Shown here one piece after another: positions 1-6,611 of a DNA stretch of 9,802 nucleotides. The DNA lies in the NCBI GenBank assembly GCA_900554675.1, contig USIM01000021.1:1-9802 (forward strand), written 5' to 3'. This DNA comes from an uncultured Sutterella sp. Its GTDB lineage: Bacteria > Pseudomonadota > Gammaproteobacteria > Burkholderiales > Burkholderiaceae_F. The position numbers were made by a program, and so were the translations under genes. The notes under the pieces were generated by a model. It made no database searches, was not told the origin of the DNA, and worked only from the letters and a program-made list of their open reading frames with translations. Each line of letters begins with the position of its first letter. The first letter of the stretch is position 1.

Positions 1-342
1 GCAGGAAGGAGGCCACAAACGGCGGTTCATCGTGAAGAGGTCAAGCCGGTTGAAGTTATTGAACCCGTGCAAAGAACGGTAAATACTGAACGCCCGAAAG
101 ATAGTTCCAATATCTTTGACTTGGTAGGCGATGCTGAAGTTGAAGAGGCTAAGCCTGCTTCAGCTCAAAACGCTCCTGCATCGGGCGGTCAAAGCATGAA
201 AGATTCTTTAGACATGGCTCGTTCTTTCATTGCGATCGAAGCAACGAGAGAGGCTTTTGAGCTTTTGCAACAAGTGATCAAAAACGGTACACCCGAAGAA
301 AAGGCTGTAGCTGAAGTTTTGATGAAGCAAGTTCGAAAGTAA
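1..342 (+). CDS. fimV: FimV-family protein, C-terminal end (5' end outside window)
   Basis: The reading frame is open from the left edge, so this is the last 113 codons of a longer gene; the GTG at 67 is most likely an internal valine, not a start. The visible part has two pieces. Residues 1 to about 65 are acidic, Pro/Ala/Glu-rich linker. Residues about 66-113 form a helical, TPR-like unit (KDSLDMARSFIAIEA, then EAFELLQQVI and EEKAVAEVLMKQ). That unit matches the conserved FimV C-terminal motif, in which a 'LDLARAYIEMGD..GARELLEEV' pattern ends the protein. FimV is an inner-membrane protein with a periplasmic peptidoglycan-binding LysM region; in Pseudomonas it supports type IV pilus and polar machinery assembly. 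Its position directly before truA is the standard betaproteobacterial order, which supports the name. The membrane and LysM parts lie outside the window and cannot be checked. truA begins 5 nt after the stop, so the two are probably co-transcribed. Confidence 0.82.
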   Translation, partial: AGRRPQTAVHREEVKPVEVIEPVQRTVNTERPKDSSNIFDLVGDAEVEEAKPASAQNAPASGGQSMKDSLDMARSFIAIEATREAFELLQQVIKNGTPEEKAVAEVLMKQVRK

Positions 343-347
343 CAATA

Positions 348-1151
348 ATGCGTGTTGCTTTAGGCATTGAATATAACGGTGAAGCATTTTGCGGTTGGCA
401 AACCCAACCGCAAGTGCCAACCGTACAAACCACACTGGAAGCGGCGTTAAGCCGCTTTGCCGTTTCTCCGATTTCGACGATCTGTGCCGGACGAACCGAT
501 ACGGGTGTTCACGCAACGCATCAAATTGTGGATTTTGAGCCACCTGTGGATCGTCCGTTAACAGCGTGGGTGAGGGGTGTTAATACGTTCTTGCCACCTA
601 CGGTTGCCGTTAAGTGGGCACGGTGGGTTCCTGATGACTTTTCCTCTCGCTTTAGTGCGACGGAGCGCATTTACGAGTATTGGATTTTGAATGCACCCAT
701 TCGCAGTCCGCTGATGGAAGGTAAAGTCGGGTGGCAATTTCGACCGCTTGATGAAAAACTAATGCAAACGGCAGCGGATTACTTGATTGGTGAACATGAC
801 TTTTCGAGTTTCAGAGCCGCAGAATGTCAAGCCAAGAGTCCCGTGCGTGTCATGCATGAGGTACGTATTGAACGCGTGGGTCGAATGATCGGGATTCGAT
901 TACGGGCCAATGCCTTTTTGCATCACATGGTTCGCAATATTGTGGGTAGTCTCGTCTACGTAGGCACCGGGCGCGAAAGCGTCGATTGGTTTAAAGAGGT
1001 GCTTGAAGCTCGAGATCGCACGATTGCAGCTCCCACCTTTGCCGCAGGCGGTCTTTATCTTGTGGGTGTTCGCTATCCCAAAGAGTATGAAATTCCGCTC
1101 TACAGTCCCACAATTTGGGACTATCCCGTTGGTATAATGGATAAGTTTTAA
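348..1151 (+). CDS. truA: tRNA pseudouridine(38-40) synthase TruA
   Basis: TruA converts uridines 38-40 in the anticodon arm of many tRNAs to pseudouridine in the cytoplasm. The 267-residue length matches the family (about 270). Landmarks are the N-terminal GIEYNGEAFCGWQ strand (6-18), the catalytic motif AGRTDTGVHA (47-56) with nucleophile Asp51, the RIYEYWI segment (107-113) carrying the conserved tyrosines, the HDFSSFRA motif (150-157), and FLHHMVRNIVGSL (190-202), the signature C-terminal helix. The ATG at 348 gives a full N-terminus, although only a weak AAAG-type ribosome site precedes it; it lies 5 nt after the fimV stop, which suggests coupling. The last about 20 residues (LYSPTIWDYP onward) extend past the usual end of the fold, and their DNA carries a promoter-like sequence described separately. 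In most Burkholderiales trpF, trpB and trpA follow truA; here accD follows directly. Confidence 0.97.
   Translation: MRVALGIEYNGEAFCGWQTQPQVPTVQTTLEAALSRFAVSPISTICAGRTDTGVHATHQIVDFEPPVDRPLTAWVRGVNTFLPPTVAVKWARWVPDDFSSRFSATERIYEYWILNAPIRSPLMEGKVGWQFRPLDEKLMQTAADYLIGEHDFSSFRAAECQAKSPVRVMHEVRIERVGRMIGIRLRANAFLHHMVRNIVGSLVYVGTGRESVDWFKEVLEARDRTIAAPTFAAGGLYLVGVRYPKEYEIPLYSPTIWDYPVGIMDKF
1104..1122. repeat. Inverted repeat just upstream of the accD promoter candidate
   Basis: AGTCCCA (1104-1110) and TGGGACT (1116-1122) are perfect 7-base inverted arms around the 5-base spacer CAATT. A further ATCCC follows at 1123-1127. The repeat lies in the final codons of truA, where the -35 element of the downstream promoter candidate would sit. 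It could be an operator for a dimeric regulator or a small RNA hairpin. It is not followed by a T run, so it is not a simple terminator. It may also be a chance result of the coding sequence. Confidence 0.35.
1130..1138 (+). promoter_or_regulatory. Candidate extended -10 promoter for accD
   Basis: The sequence TGGTATAAT is a perfect sigma-70 -10 hexamer (TATAAT at 1133-1138) with the TG of an extended -10 element at the correct one-base distance. Transcription would start near 1145, leaving a leader of about 38 nt before the accD ATG at 1183. No convincing TTGACA-like -35 box lies 16-18 bases upstream, which extended -10 promoters can tolerate. The element sits in truA codons (V-G-I-M), so it could arise by chance; the assignment is inference from sequence only. 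Confidence 0.45.
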
Positions 1152-1182
1152 AGGCCTTAGCGCCCATTGAAAAGGAAAGATA

Positions 1183-2067
1183 ATGAGTTGGATTGATCGT
1201 TTGTTGCCTCGTATTAATAAGCGCGAAAATCAACGAACTGAAAAGAAAAAAGACAGCACGATTCCTGAAGGGTTATGGACGAAGTGCCCGAGTTGCGAGC
1301 AAGTGCTCTATACCGAAGAATTGCGTGACTCCTTGATGGTGTGCCCGAAGTGCGGTCATCATATGCGTATCGGTGCTCGTGTTCGTGTTGAAAATTTCCT
1401 TGATCCGAAAAACCAAGTTGATTTGGCACAAGAAGTTCGAGCCGTTGACCCGTTGAACTTTGTCGACAGTAAACCTTATCCTGAACGTCACCAACAAGCC
1501 ATTGATAAGACGAAGGAAACGGAAGCATTGGTTGTGAAGTACGGGACGTTGCGTGGTTTGCCTGTGGTTGTTGCCGCTTTTGATTTTAACTTCATGGCCG
1601 GTTCCATGGGTTCTGCTGTGGGTGAGCGTTTTGTTCGCGGTGTAGCTGAAGCCACGCGCTTGAAGTGTCCCTTTATTTGCTTTGCTGCTTCCGGTGGCGC
1701 CCGTATGCAAGAAGGTCTTTTGTCCTTGATGCAAATGGCAAAAACGACCGCGGCCGTGGCCGGTTTGGCCAAGGAAAATCTTCCCTTTATCTCGGTTCTT
1801 ACCGATCCCACGATGGGCGGTGTGTCCGCAAGCTTTGCTTTTATGGGCGACATCGTGATTGCTGAGCCCAAGGCATTGGTTGGTTTTGCAGGTCCCCGTG
1901 TGATCGAACAAACGGTTCGTGAAAAGTTGCCCGAAGGATTCCAACGCTCCGAATTCCTTTTGGAAAAGGGCGCCATTGACATGATTGTTGATCGCCGAGA
2001 AATGCGTGCCAACATTGCCGAATTGATTGCATTGTTGATGAAAAAGCGTTACACGAACGCCGAGTAA
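1183..2067 (+). CDS. accD: Acetyl-CoA carboxylase, carboxyltransferase beta subunit
   Basis: AccD pairs with AccA to form the alpha2-beta2 carboxyltransferase, which moves the carboxyl group from carboxybiotin (on AccB) to acetyl-CoA. This makes malonyl-CoA, the first committed step of fatty-acid synthesis. The 294-residue length is normal (E. coli about 304). The zinc ribbon is intact: CPSC (Cys35, Cys38) and CPKC (Cys54, Cys57). The crotonase-type carboxyltransferase core follows, with [14 protein letters not shown] (140-153), the acyl-CoA and oxyanion segment [10 protein letters not shown] (169-178), and [17 protein letters not shown] (207-223). A good ribosome site, AAGGAAAG at 1172-1179, lies 3 nt before the ATG. 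The 31-nt gap after truA and the promoter-like element in the truA tail suggest it may be transcribed on its own as well as from upstream. accA is not in this window, as is usual. Confidence 0.97.
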   Translation: MSWIDRLLPRINKRENQRTEKKKDSTIPEGLWTKCPSCEQVLYTEELRDSLMVCPKCGHHMRIGARVRVENFLDPKNQVDLAQEVRAVDPLNFVDSKPYPERHQQAIDKTKETEALVVKYGTLRGLPVVVAAFDFNFMAGSMGSAVGERFVRGVAEATRLKCPFICFAASGGARMQEGLLSLMQMAKTTAAVAGLAKENLPFISVLTDPTMGGVSASFAFMGDIVIAEPKALVGFAGPRVIEQTVREKLPEGFQRSEFLLEKGAIDMIVDRREMRANIAELIALLMKKRYTNAE

Positions 2068-2087
2068 TTTGCCTTGAATCTATCGCC

Positions 2088-2120
2088 AATCGACCATGCT
2101 TATAGGGTGTGGTCGATTTT
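2088..2120 (+). terminator. Hairpin between accD and folC, weak terminator or attenuator
   Basis: AATCGACCA (2088-2096) and TGGTCGATT (2110-2118) are perfect 9-base inverted arms. Three further pairs, two of them G-U wobbles, extend the stem to 12 and leave a loop of about 7 bases. The right arm runs into TTTT (2117-2120) and then GCTT, a short and interrupted T tract. It sits in the 68-nt gap after the accD stop, the widest gap in the cluster up to purF. Partial termination or transcript-end stabilisation is plausible; full termination is less likely because folC has no obvious promoter of its own. Confidence 0.5.
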
Positions 2121-2135
2121 GCTTGAAAGAAGAAA

Positions 2136-3381
2136 ATGAGCCAAAAACAAACGTTGCAAGATTGGTTAAGTTTTGTCGAAAGCCAACATCCCGAGACTGT
2201 GATCGAATTGGGATTGGGTCGCATGAAACGAATGCTCGATGTTTTAAACATTCGTTTTGATTGCCCGGTTATTTTGGTCGGTGGCACCAATGGTAAGGGC
2301 AGCACTTGTGCGATGTTGGAGTCGATTTATCGTGCGGCGGGTTTGACGACGGCTGTGCATACGTCGCCTCATATGCTTCGTTTTAATGAACGAGGTCGAG
2401 TTAACGGCGCTGAGCTCGAAGATGATGCTTTGGTTGAAGCGTTTAAAGAAGTGGATGCCAAGCGTGAAGGACTGGGCTTAACGTATTTTGTTGGCTTTCC
2501 AAAAAGCTCAGCCCGATGTAGTGATTTTGGAAATCGGCCTCGGCGGTCGTTTAGATGCAATCAATGCGTTGGAACCGACGGCATCCATTGTGACAACGAT
2601 TGGTGTTGATCATGAGGCTTTCTTAGGCAATACTCGAGACAGTATCGGTTGGGAAAAGGCACATATTTATCGTGCGGATAAGCCTGCTGTTTGCGCCGAT
2701 CCCAATCCGCCCTTAAAGCTTTTTGAAGTGGCGCTCACTATGGGTGCAAAGCTGACGACCCGAACCAAAGACTTTGATGTTGTTGTCGCCGATGGTGCGA
2801 TGACCTTTAAAAATGCTAAGGTCAACTGGACGTTGCCGTTGCCGGCTTTAGAAGGCGTTAATCAAATTGATAATGCAGCCGGAGTCTTGCAAGTCATCTC
2901 TGAGTTGCTTGACCTGTTGCCCGTGACTGAGAGCCAAATTGCTCAAGGGTTACGTGAAGTGAAAATTACGGCGCGCTTTCAAAAAGTTGCGGATGAGCCT
3001 TTGACGTATTTGGACGTCGGCCATAATCCGCATGCCGCTGTTGTGTTGGCCAAAAATGTTTCGCAACTGCCCAAGGGCGGTAAAACGTTGGCAGTTTTTG
3101 GTATGTTGGCCGATAAGGACATGCGTGAAGTTATTGCTTTAATGCAAGACCAAATTGACCAATGGTACATTGCCTCTTTGCCGCCTCCTCGTGGTGCCAG
3201 TTGTGAATTGTTGAAAAAGACAATGTTGGAAGCCGGTGTAAAAGACGGTAAAATCAAAGAGTTTGAAACTATTGAGATGGCGTTGGAGGCTGCTCAACAA
3301 GAGGCTGATTTAAAAGACAAAATTATTGTCTTTGGTTCTTTTGTTACCGTTACCGCAACGCTTAATCATTTTGTGCATTAA
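2136..3381 (+). pseudogene. folC: Dihydrofolate synthase / folylpolyglutamate synthase, frameshifted
   Basis: FolC adds glutamate to dihydropteroate and then further glutamates to folates in the cytoplasm. The gene is split between two frames. Codons 1-118 (2136-2489) carry the ATP-binding P-loop GGTNGKGS (49-56) and HTSPHMLRFNER (75-86), ending at LGLTYF. After one extra base (2490) the next frame (from 2491) resumes at LAFQKAQPDVVILEIGLGG and runs 296 codons to the stop, including the Mg-binding EIGLGG glutamate, TIGVDHEAFLG, DVGHNPHA and GMLADKD. Relatives such as E. coli have eight residues (E-Y-G-T-L-S-A-L) between TYF and this segment, so 24 bases are expected and one is present: a net 23-base deletion. 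Adding them back gives 422 residues, the E. coli length. In the original frame translation ends at 2609. A TTG at 2488 opens the second frame but has no ribosome site. FolC is normally essential, so a sequencing or assembly error is a real alternative. Confidence 0.85.
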
Positions 3382-3386
3382 GGCCC

Positions 3387-4397
3387 ATGGAAGATAAAAA
3401 CCCTCAGTCTTTGCCCGAGTATGGGGTAACTGATCCGACTCAAACGCAGAAGTTGGTCTCGCAGGATCATGAGACAAAGCTCATGATTCAAAAGACGAAA
3501 CTTCGCCACCGTTTGATTGGAGGGGGAATTATTATCTCAACGCTTTTGATTGCGTTGCCGATGCTGTTTTCCGAGCCCAATGTTCAAACGACTCAACAGG
3601 CCAAGACCCGTTTGCCGGCCATTCCCAGCAATCCGTTTGGTCGATTGGAGTTCCCGGTCAATAGCGCAGATACTTCAAATCAGCCGGCCGATCAAGTTGC
3701 TCTTAAAGATCTTTCTCAACCCAACGTGGTGGATGACAATAAGCGAGCCATTGTTACTGAGCCCGAGCAAACGTCGAAAAACACGGTTGAGCCTAAAAAT
3801 GAGCAACAGCCGACGCCAGCAACCTCTGACAGCTATTTCTTCATTCAAGTGTTGGCAACAAGCAGTGAACCCGGTGCAATGCGTGAAATGGCTCGCTATC
3901 AAGCAGCCAACGTACCCGTTTATTCTGTGAAGGTTCATAAGAAGTCGGCGACGATTTGGCGTGTCCGTTTAGGCCCCTTTGCAACGCGTGCTCAAGCCGA
4001 TAAGATCGCACAGTATTTGGATGCTCAGAAAGTTCAGCATATGCCGGTTCAAACCGAGAAGCGAGCCGGTGGTCAAGTCCAAAAATTATCAACTCAACCG
4101 ACTTTAAAAACGGTGAGTAAACAAGCTGCTGCTGAAACAGCAAAGGCACCGATTGCACAAAAACCTAAAGTAAATCAATCGGTAAGTAAGCCCAAGCCCG
4201 CTCCAGAAAAGAAGCCCGCAGTGGCACAACCTCAAAAAGTTGAACCGGTTGTTACAAAATCTCCCAAACAATCGACAAAAAATAAGGCAAATTCCTCAGC
4301 AGATCCGCTTGCTGATGCATTAAAATCCTTGCGTCAAAAGAACGATTTTATTGCCGAGCAAATTGCTAAAAACCGTGCCGCTCAACAAAGGAAATAA
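3387..4397 (+). CDS. SPOR-domain inner-membrane protein, DedD-like
   Basis: This is probably a single-pass inner-membrane protein whose SPOR domain binds glycan strands lacking stem peptides at the division septum. Of the 336 residues, 1-42 are cytoplasmic and polar, ending in a basic stretch (KTKLRHR, 37-42). Residues about 43-61 (LIGGGIIISTLLIALPMLF) form one membrane span. A Gln/Pro/Asn-rich periplasmic linker follows to about 147. Residues about 149-224 are the SPOR domain, with YFFIQVLATSS, then VPVYSVKV, IWRVRLGPFATRAQADKI and a closing strand. In DedD-type proteins the SPOR domain normally ends the protein; here about 110 further residues follow, a Lys/Pro/Ala/Gln-rich tail ending in a likely amphipathic helix (DPLADALKSLRQKNDFIAEQI). 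The gene lies 5 nt after folC and 3 nt before cvpA, in the place dedD holds in Betaproteobacteria. The ribosome site is weak (AAGG, 3 nt before the ATG), so expression may depend on folC translation. I leave the symbol blank because of the unusual tail. Confidence 0.88.
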   Translation: MEDKNPQSLPEYGVTDPTQTQKLVSQDHETKLMIQKTKLRHRLIGGGIIISTLLIALPMLFSEPNVQTTQQAKTRLPAIPSNPFGRLEFPVNSADTSNQPADQVALKDLSQPNVVDDNKRAIVTEPEQTSKNTVEPKNEQQPTPATSDSYFFIQVLATSSEPGAMREMARYQAANVPVYSVKVHKKSATIWRVRLGPFATRAQADKIAQYLDAQKVQHMPVQTEKRAGGQVQKLSTQPTLKTVSKQAAAETAKAPIAQKPKVNQSVSKPKPAPEKKPAVAQPQKVEPVVTKSPKQSTKNKANSSADPLADALKSLRQKNDFIAEQIAKNRAAQQRK

Positions 4398-4400
4398 CAA

Positions 4401-4886
4401 ATGACTGAATTGGATTGGGCCATTGTGATCGTGTTGGGCCTTTCAACGATTGTAGGGGTTGCACGAGGTGTGATTCGTGAAATCCTCTCGATTGTGGGCT
4501 GGGTTGTCGGTATCGTTTTTGCCCTTAAATGGTCGCCTGATTTGGCCGCAAAAATCCCGTTAGACAGTTTGGGACCGGCCGTGAAGACCATTTTGGCAGC
4601 CATTATTATTGCTGTCATGTGCGTATTTGCCGTGGGCTTGTTAGGAACACTTTTAAGAAAGATGTTGGAAGTGGCCAACATCAGTGCTGAAGACCGTATT
4701 TTAGGTAGCGTCTTTGGTTTATTGCGTGGTGTGGTGTTTGTGTGTGCTGCTGTCTTTTTAGCAGGGATGACGAGCGCCCCGTCAACGCAAATGTGGCGTC
4801 ATTCTGTTTGCATTCCTTTGGCAGAAAATGGCATTGATATGATCATGCCGTTTTTGCCTGAAGCCATTGCAAACTTGCGAAAGTAA
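4401..4886 (+). CDS. cvpA: CvpA family inner-membrane protein
   Basis: CvpA is a small inner-membrane protein named for its requirement in colicin V production. It is also linked to envelope stress and bile tolerance in some enterobacteria, but its biochemical role is not settled. The 161-residue length matches the family. Four hydrophobic spans are visible at about 5-20, 25-43, 61-84 and 104-122. The family signature lies in DRILGSVFGLLRGVV (98-112), and the N-terminal LDWAIVIVLGLSTIVGVARGVIREI (4-28) has the typical GxxRG pattern. The ribosome site AAAGGAAA (4387-4394) overlaps the end of the preceding SPOR gene, 3 nt before this gene, so the two are probably translationally coupled. cvpA directly before purF is conserved in both Gamma- and Betaproteobacteria. 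Confidence 0.94.
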   Translation: MTELDWAIVIVLGLSTIVGVARGVIREILSIVGWVVGIVFALKWSPDLAAKIPLDSLGPAVKTILAAIIIAVMCVFAVGLLGTLLRKMLEVANISAEDRILGSVFGLLRGVVFVCAAVFLAGMTSAPSTQMWRHSVCIPLAENGIDMIMPFLPEAIANLRK

Positions 4887-4904
4887 AGAATTTTTAAATT
4901 TTTT

Positions 4905-4917
4905 CCTCTAGAGGTGG
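4905..4917 (+). promoter_or_regulatory. purF ribosome binding site within a palindrome
   Basis: GAGGTGG (4911-4917) is the best Shine-Dalgarno sequence in the window, 6 nt before the purF ATG. Its GAGG forms the right half of the perfect 10-base palindrome CCTCTAGAGG (4905-4914), preceded by an AT-rich run. With no spacer the palindrome cannot fold into a hairpin within one RNA, so a regulatory role would need a DNA-binding dimer. No PurR-type box (ACGCAAACGTTTGCGT) is visible in the gap. Confidence 0.6.
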
Positions 4918-4923
4918 AACATC

Positions 4924-6423
4924 ATGTGTGGGATTGTAGGCTTGTACTCTAAGGCACCTGTCCAACAACGTATTTACGATTCTTTGTTGCTTTTGCAACA
5001 TCGTGGCCAAGACGCTGCAGGTATTGCAACGCTCGACGGTTTAACCTTCCATCAATTCAAAGGCATGGGCTTGGTTCGTGATATTTTCAGAACGCGCAAC
5101 ATGTACGACTTGACGGGCACGTGTGGGATTGGTCAAGTACGCTATCCGACGCAAGGTTCTACCGACAGCAACGAAGAAACGCAGCCTTTCTATGTGAGCG
5201 CCCCCTACGGCATCATGTTCGTGCATAACGGTAACCTCACCAATGCCGAAACGCTCAAGCAAGAACTCTATGATTCCAATCGCCGCCATATCAACACCGG
5301 TAGCGACTCTGAAGTTTTGTTGACGGTGTTTGCTGATGAATTGGCCCGCTTAACGGTCAACGCCAAGGTGACGCCGGAAGTGATTTTCAACGCTGTTCGT
5401 GGTGTTCACAAGCGTGTGAAGGGTTCTTACGCTTGTGTGGCAATGATTGCCGGCAAGGGCATGGTGGCTTTCCGTGACCCGTACGGTATCCGTCCCTTGT
5501 GCTACGGTACGAAGGAAGAAGAATACGGCACGGATATCTTGTTTGCCTCTGAGTCCTGCGTTTTGGACTCTCAAGAATTTAAGCTCGAACGTGACGTCGC
5601 TCCGGGTGAGGCCATTTGGCTTGACTTGCAAGGCAATATGTTCACGGAACAATGCGCAGAAAACCCTGAATTGATGACCTGTGCTTTTGAATACGTTTAC
5701 TTAGCTCGTCCCGACAGCGTCATGGATGGCATCTCTATTTACGGTGCTCGTTTACGTTTGGGTGAATACTTGGCCGATGAAGTGGCCCGTAAGATCCCGT
5801 TGGAAGAAATCGACGTTGTGATGCCGATTCCTGATAGCTCCCGTCCGGCTGCCCAACAATTGGCCCAAAAGTTAAACCTCCCGTATCGTGAAGGCTTCAT
5901 TAAGAACCGTTACGTGGGTCGTACGTTCATTATGCCGGGCCAAGCCACGCGTAAGAAGACGGTTCGTCAAAAGCTCAACGCCATGCCGGTGGAATTCGAA
6001 GGCAAGAACGTGTTGTTGGTTGACGACTCCATCGTTCGTGGTACGACCATGTTGGAAATTGTTCGCATGACGCGTCAAGCCGGTGCCAAGAAGGTGTTCA
6101 TCGCCAGTGGCGCACCGCGTGTTTGCTTCCCGAACGTCTACGGTATTGATATGCCGACGCGTAGCGAATTGATTTGCGGTGACGGTAAGAGCGCTGAAGA
6201 AGTCGCCAAACTTTTGGAAGCCGATGCCGTGGTTTACCAACGCTTGGAAGACTTGGATGCCGCTTTGCGTGATATGAACCCGAACATCAAGCACTTCGAA
6301 AGCTCTTGCTTTGATGGCTACTATGTGACGGGCGATATCGATGAAGCCTATCTCCAACATTTGGATGAAAAGGCCCAAGCTCAACGTGCCGCAGAAAAGG
6401 CTCGTAAGTCTCGTCGCGACTAA
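4924..6423 (+). CDS. purF: Amidophosphoribosyltransferase (glutamine PRPP amidotransferase)
   Basis: PurF makes 5-phosphoribosylamine from PRPP and glutamine, the first committed step of purine synthesis, in the cytoplasm. At 499 residues it is close to the E. coli enzyme (505). The N-terminal Ntn glutaminase domain starts MCGIVG, so Cys2 becomes the nucleophile after Met removal, with no propeptide. Other glutaminase residues are Arg73 (VRYPTQG), Asn102-Gly103 (HNGN) and Asp128 (GSDSE). The phosphoribosyltransferase domain follows, with RPDSVMDG (262-269), PIPDSSRPAA (301-310) and the PRPP loop VLLVDDSIVRGTT (363-375). It resembles the E. coli type without an iron-sulfur cluster; I do not see the cysteine set of the Bacillus type. 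The last about 20 residues are a basic, Ala/Lys/Arg-rich helix. Two terminators follow at once, so this is the last gene of the cluster. In many Burkholderiales metZ follows purF; it is absent here. Confidence 0.98.
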   Translation: MCGIVGLYSKAPVQQRIYDSLLLLQHRGQDAAGIATLDGLTFHQFKGMGLVRDIFRTRNMYDLTGTCGIGQVRYPTQGSTDSNEETQPFYVSAPYGIMFVHNGNLTNAETLKQELYDSNRRHINTGSDSEVLLTVFADELARLTVNAKVTPEVIFNAVRGVHKRVKGSYACVAMIAGKGMVAFRDPYGIRPLCYGTKEEEYGTDILFASESCVLDSQEFKLERDVAPGEAIWLDLQGNMFTEQCAENPELMTCAFEYVYLARPDSVMDGISIYGARLRLGEYLADEVARKIPLEEIDVVMPIPDSSRPAAQQLAQKLNLPYREGFIKNRYVGRTFIMPGQATRKKTVRQKLNAMPVEFEGKNVLLVDDSIVRGTTMLEIVRMTRQAGAKKVFIASGAPRVCFPNVYGIDMPTRSELICGDGKSAEEVAKLLEADAVVYQRLEDLDAALRDMNPNIKHFESSCFDGYYVTGDIDEAYLQHLDEKAQAQRAAEKARKSRRD

Positions 6424-6438
6424 TTCGCGAAAAACAAG

Positions 6439-6468
6439 AAAAGGATTCAAGGGCGCTTGAATCCTTTT
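6439..6468 (+). terminator. First terminator hairpin after purF
   Basis: AAAAGGATTCAAG (6439-6451) and CTTGAATCCTTTT (6456-6468) are perfect 13-base inverted arms around the 4-base loop GGCG. The A run on the left and T run on the right make it a rho-independent terminator that could act in both directions. It starts 16 nt after the purF stop. Confidence 0.85.
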
Positions 6469-6472
6469 ACAT

Positions 6473-6512
6473 AAAGGCAACTCAGGTTAATTTTGGGTTG
6501 CCTTTGTTTTTT
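6473..6512 (+). terminator. Second terminator hairpin after purF
   Basis: AAAGGCAAC (6473-6481) pairs with GTTGCCTTT (6497-6505), extended inward by one wobble and one C-G pair. A T tract (TTTTTT, 6507-6512) follows after one G. This is a classical rho-independent terminator, placed 4 nt after the first hairpin. Together they isolate the purF cluster from polA. Confidence 0.85.
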
Positions 6513-6611
6513 GCTAATGTGATGCAAAAAATTGTAGGAATACGTGTGATTTTCCGTTAAGTACAGTGAATTTTTGGTAAGGTATTGGGGTATTTTTCTC
6601 AGAGAATGATT

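Noticed and set aside
67..342. Small independent gene starting at GTG 67
   Set aside because: The frame is open to the left edge and the sequence matches the FimV C-terminus, so the GTG is internal.
1273..2015. Long minus-strand open frames opposite accD
   Set aside because: They lie wholly inside accD, show no family motif, and reflect codon bias on the other strand.
2481..2493. Programmed ribosomal frameshift in folC
   Set aside because: A slip would join the frames but could not restore the eight missing residues, and there is no downstream stimulatory structure that I can see.
2488..3381. Separate gene starting at TTG 2488
   Set aside because: It starts in the middle of the FolC fold, has no ribosome site, and continues the same protein; it is the second half of the broken folC.
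5872..6480. A 202-codon minus-strand open frame opposite the end of purF
   Set aside because: It overlaps well-conserved purF motifs and crosses the first terminator stem; no recognisable protein family.
6513..6605. polA promoter, for example TGGTAAGGT at 6575-6583
   Set aside because: It matches the -10 consensus at only half the positions and has no -35 partner at the right distance; too weak to annotate, though a promoter must lie somewhere after the purF terminators.
6585..6611. Longer polA start at TTG 6585
   Set aside because: The added residues do not resemble PolA, no ribosome site fits, and ATG 6612 has a well-spaced AGAGA.
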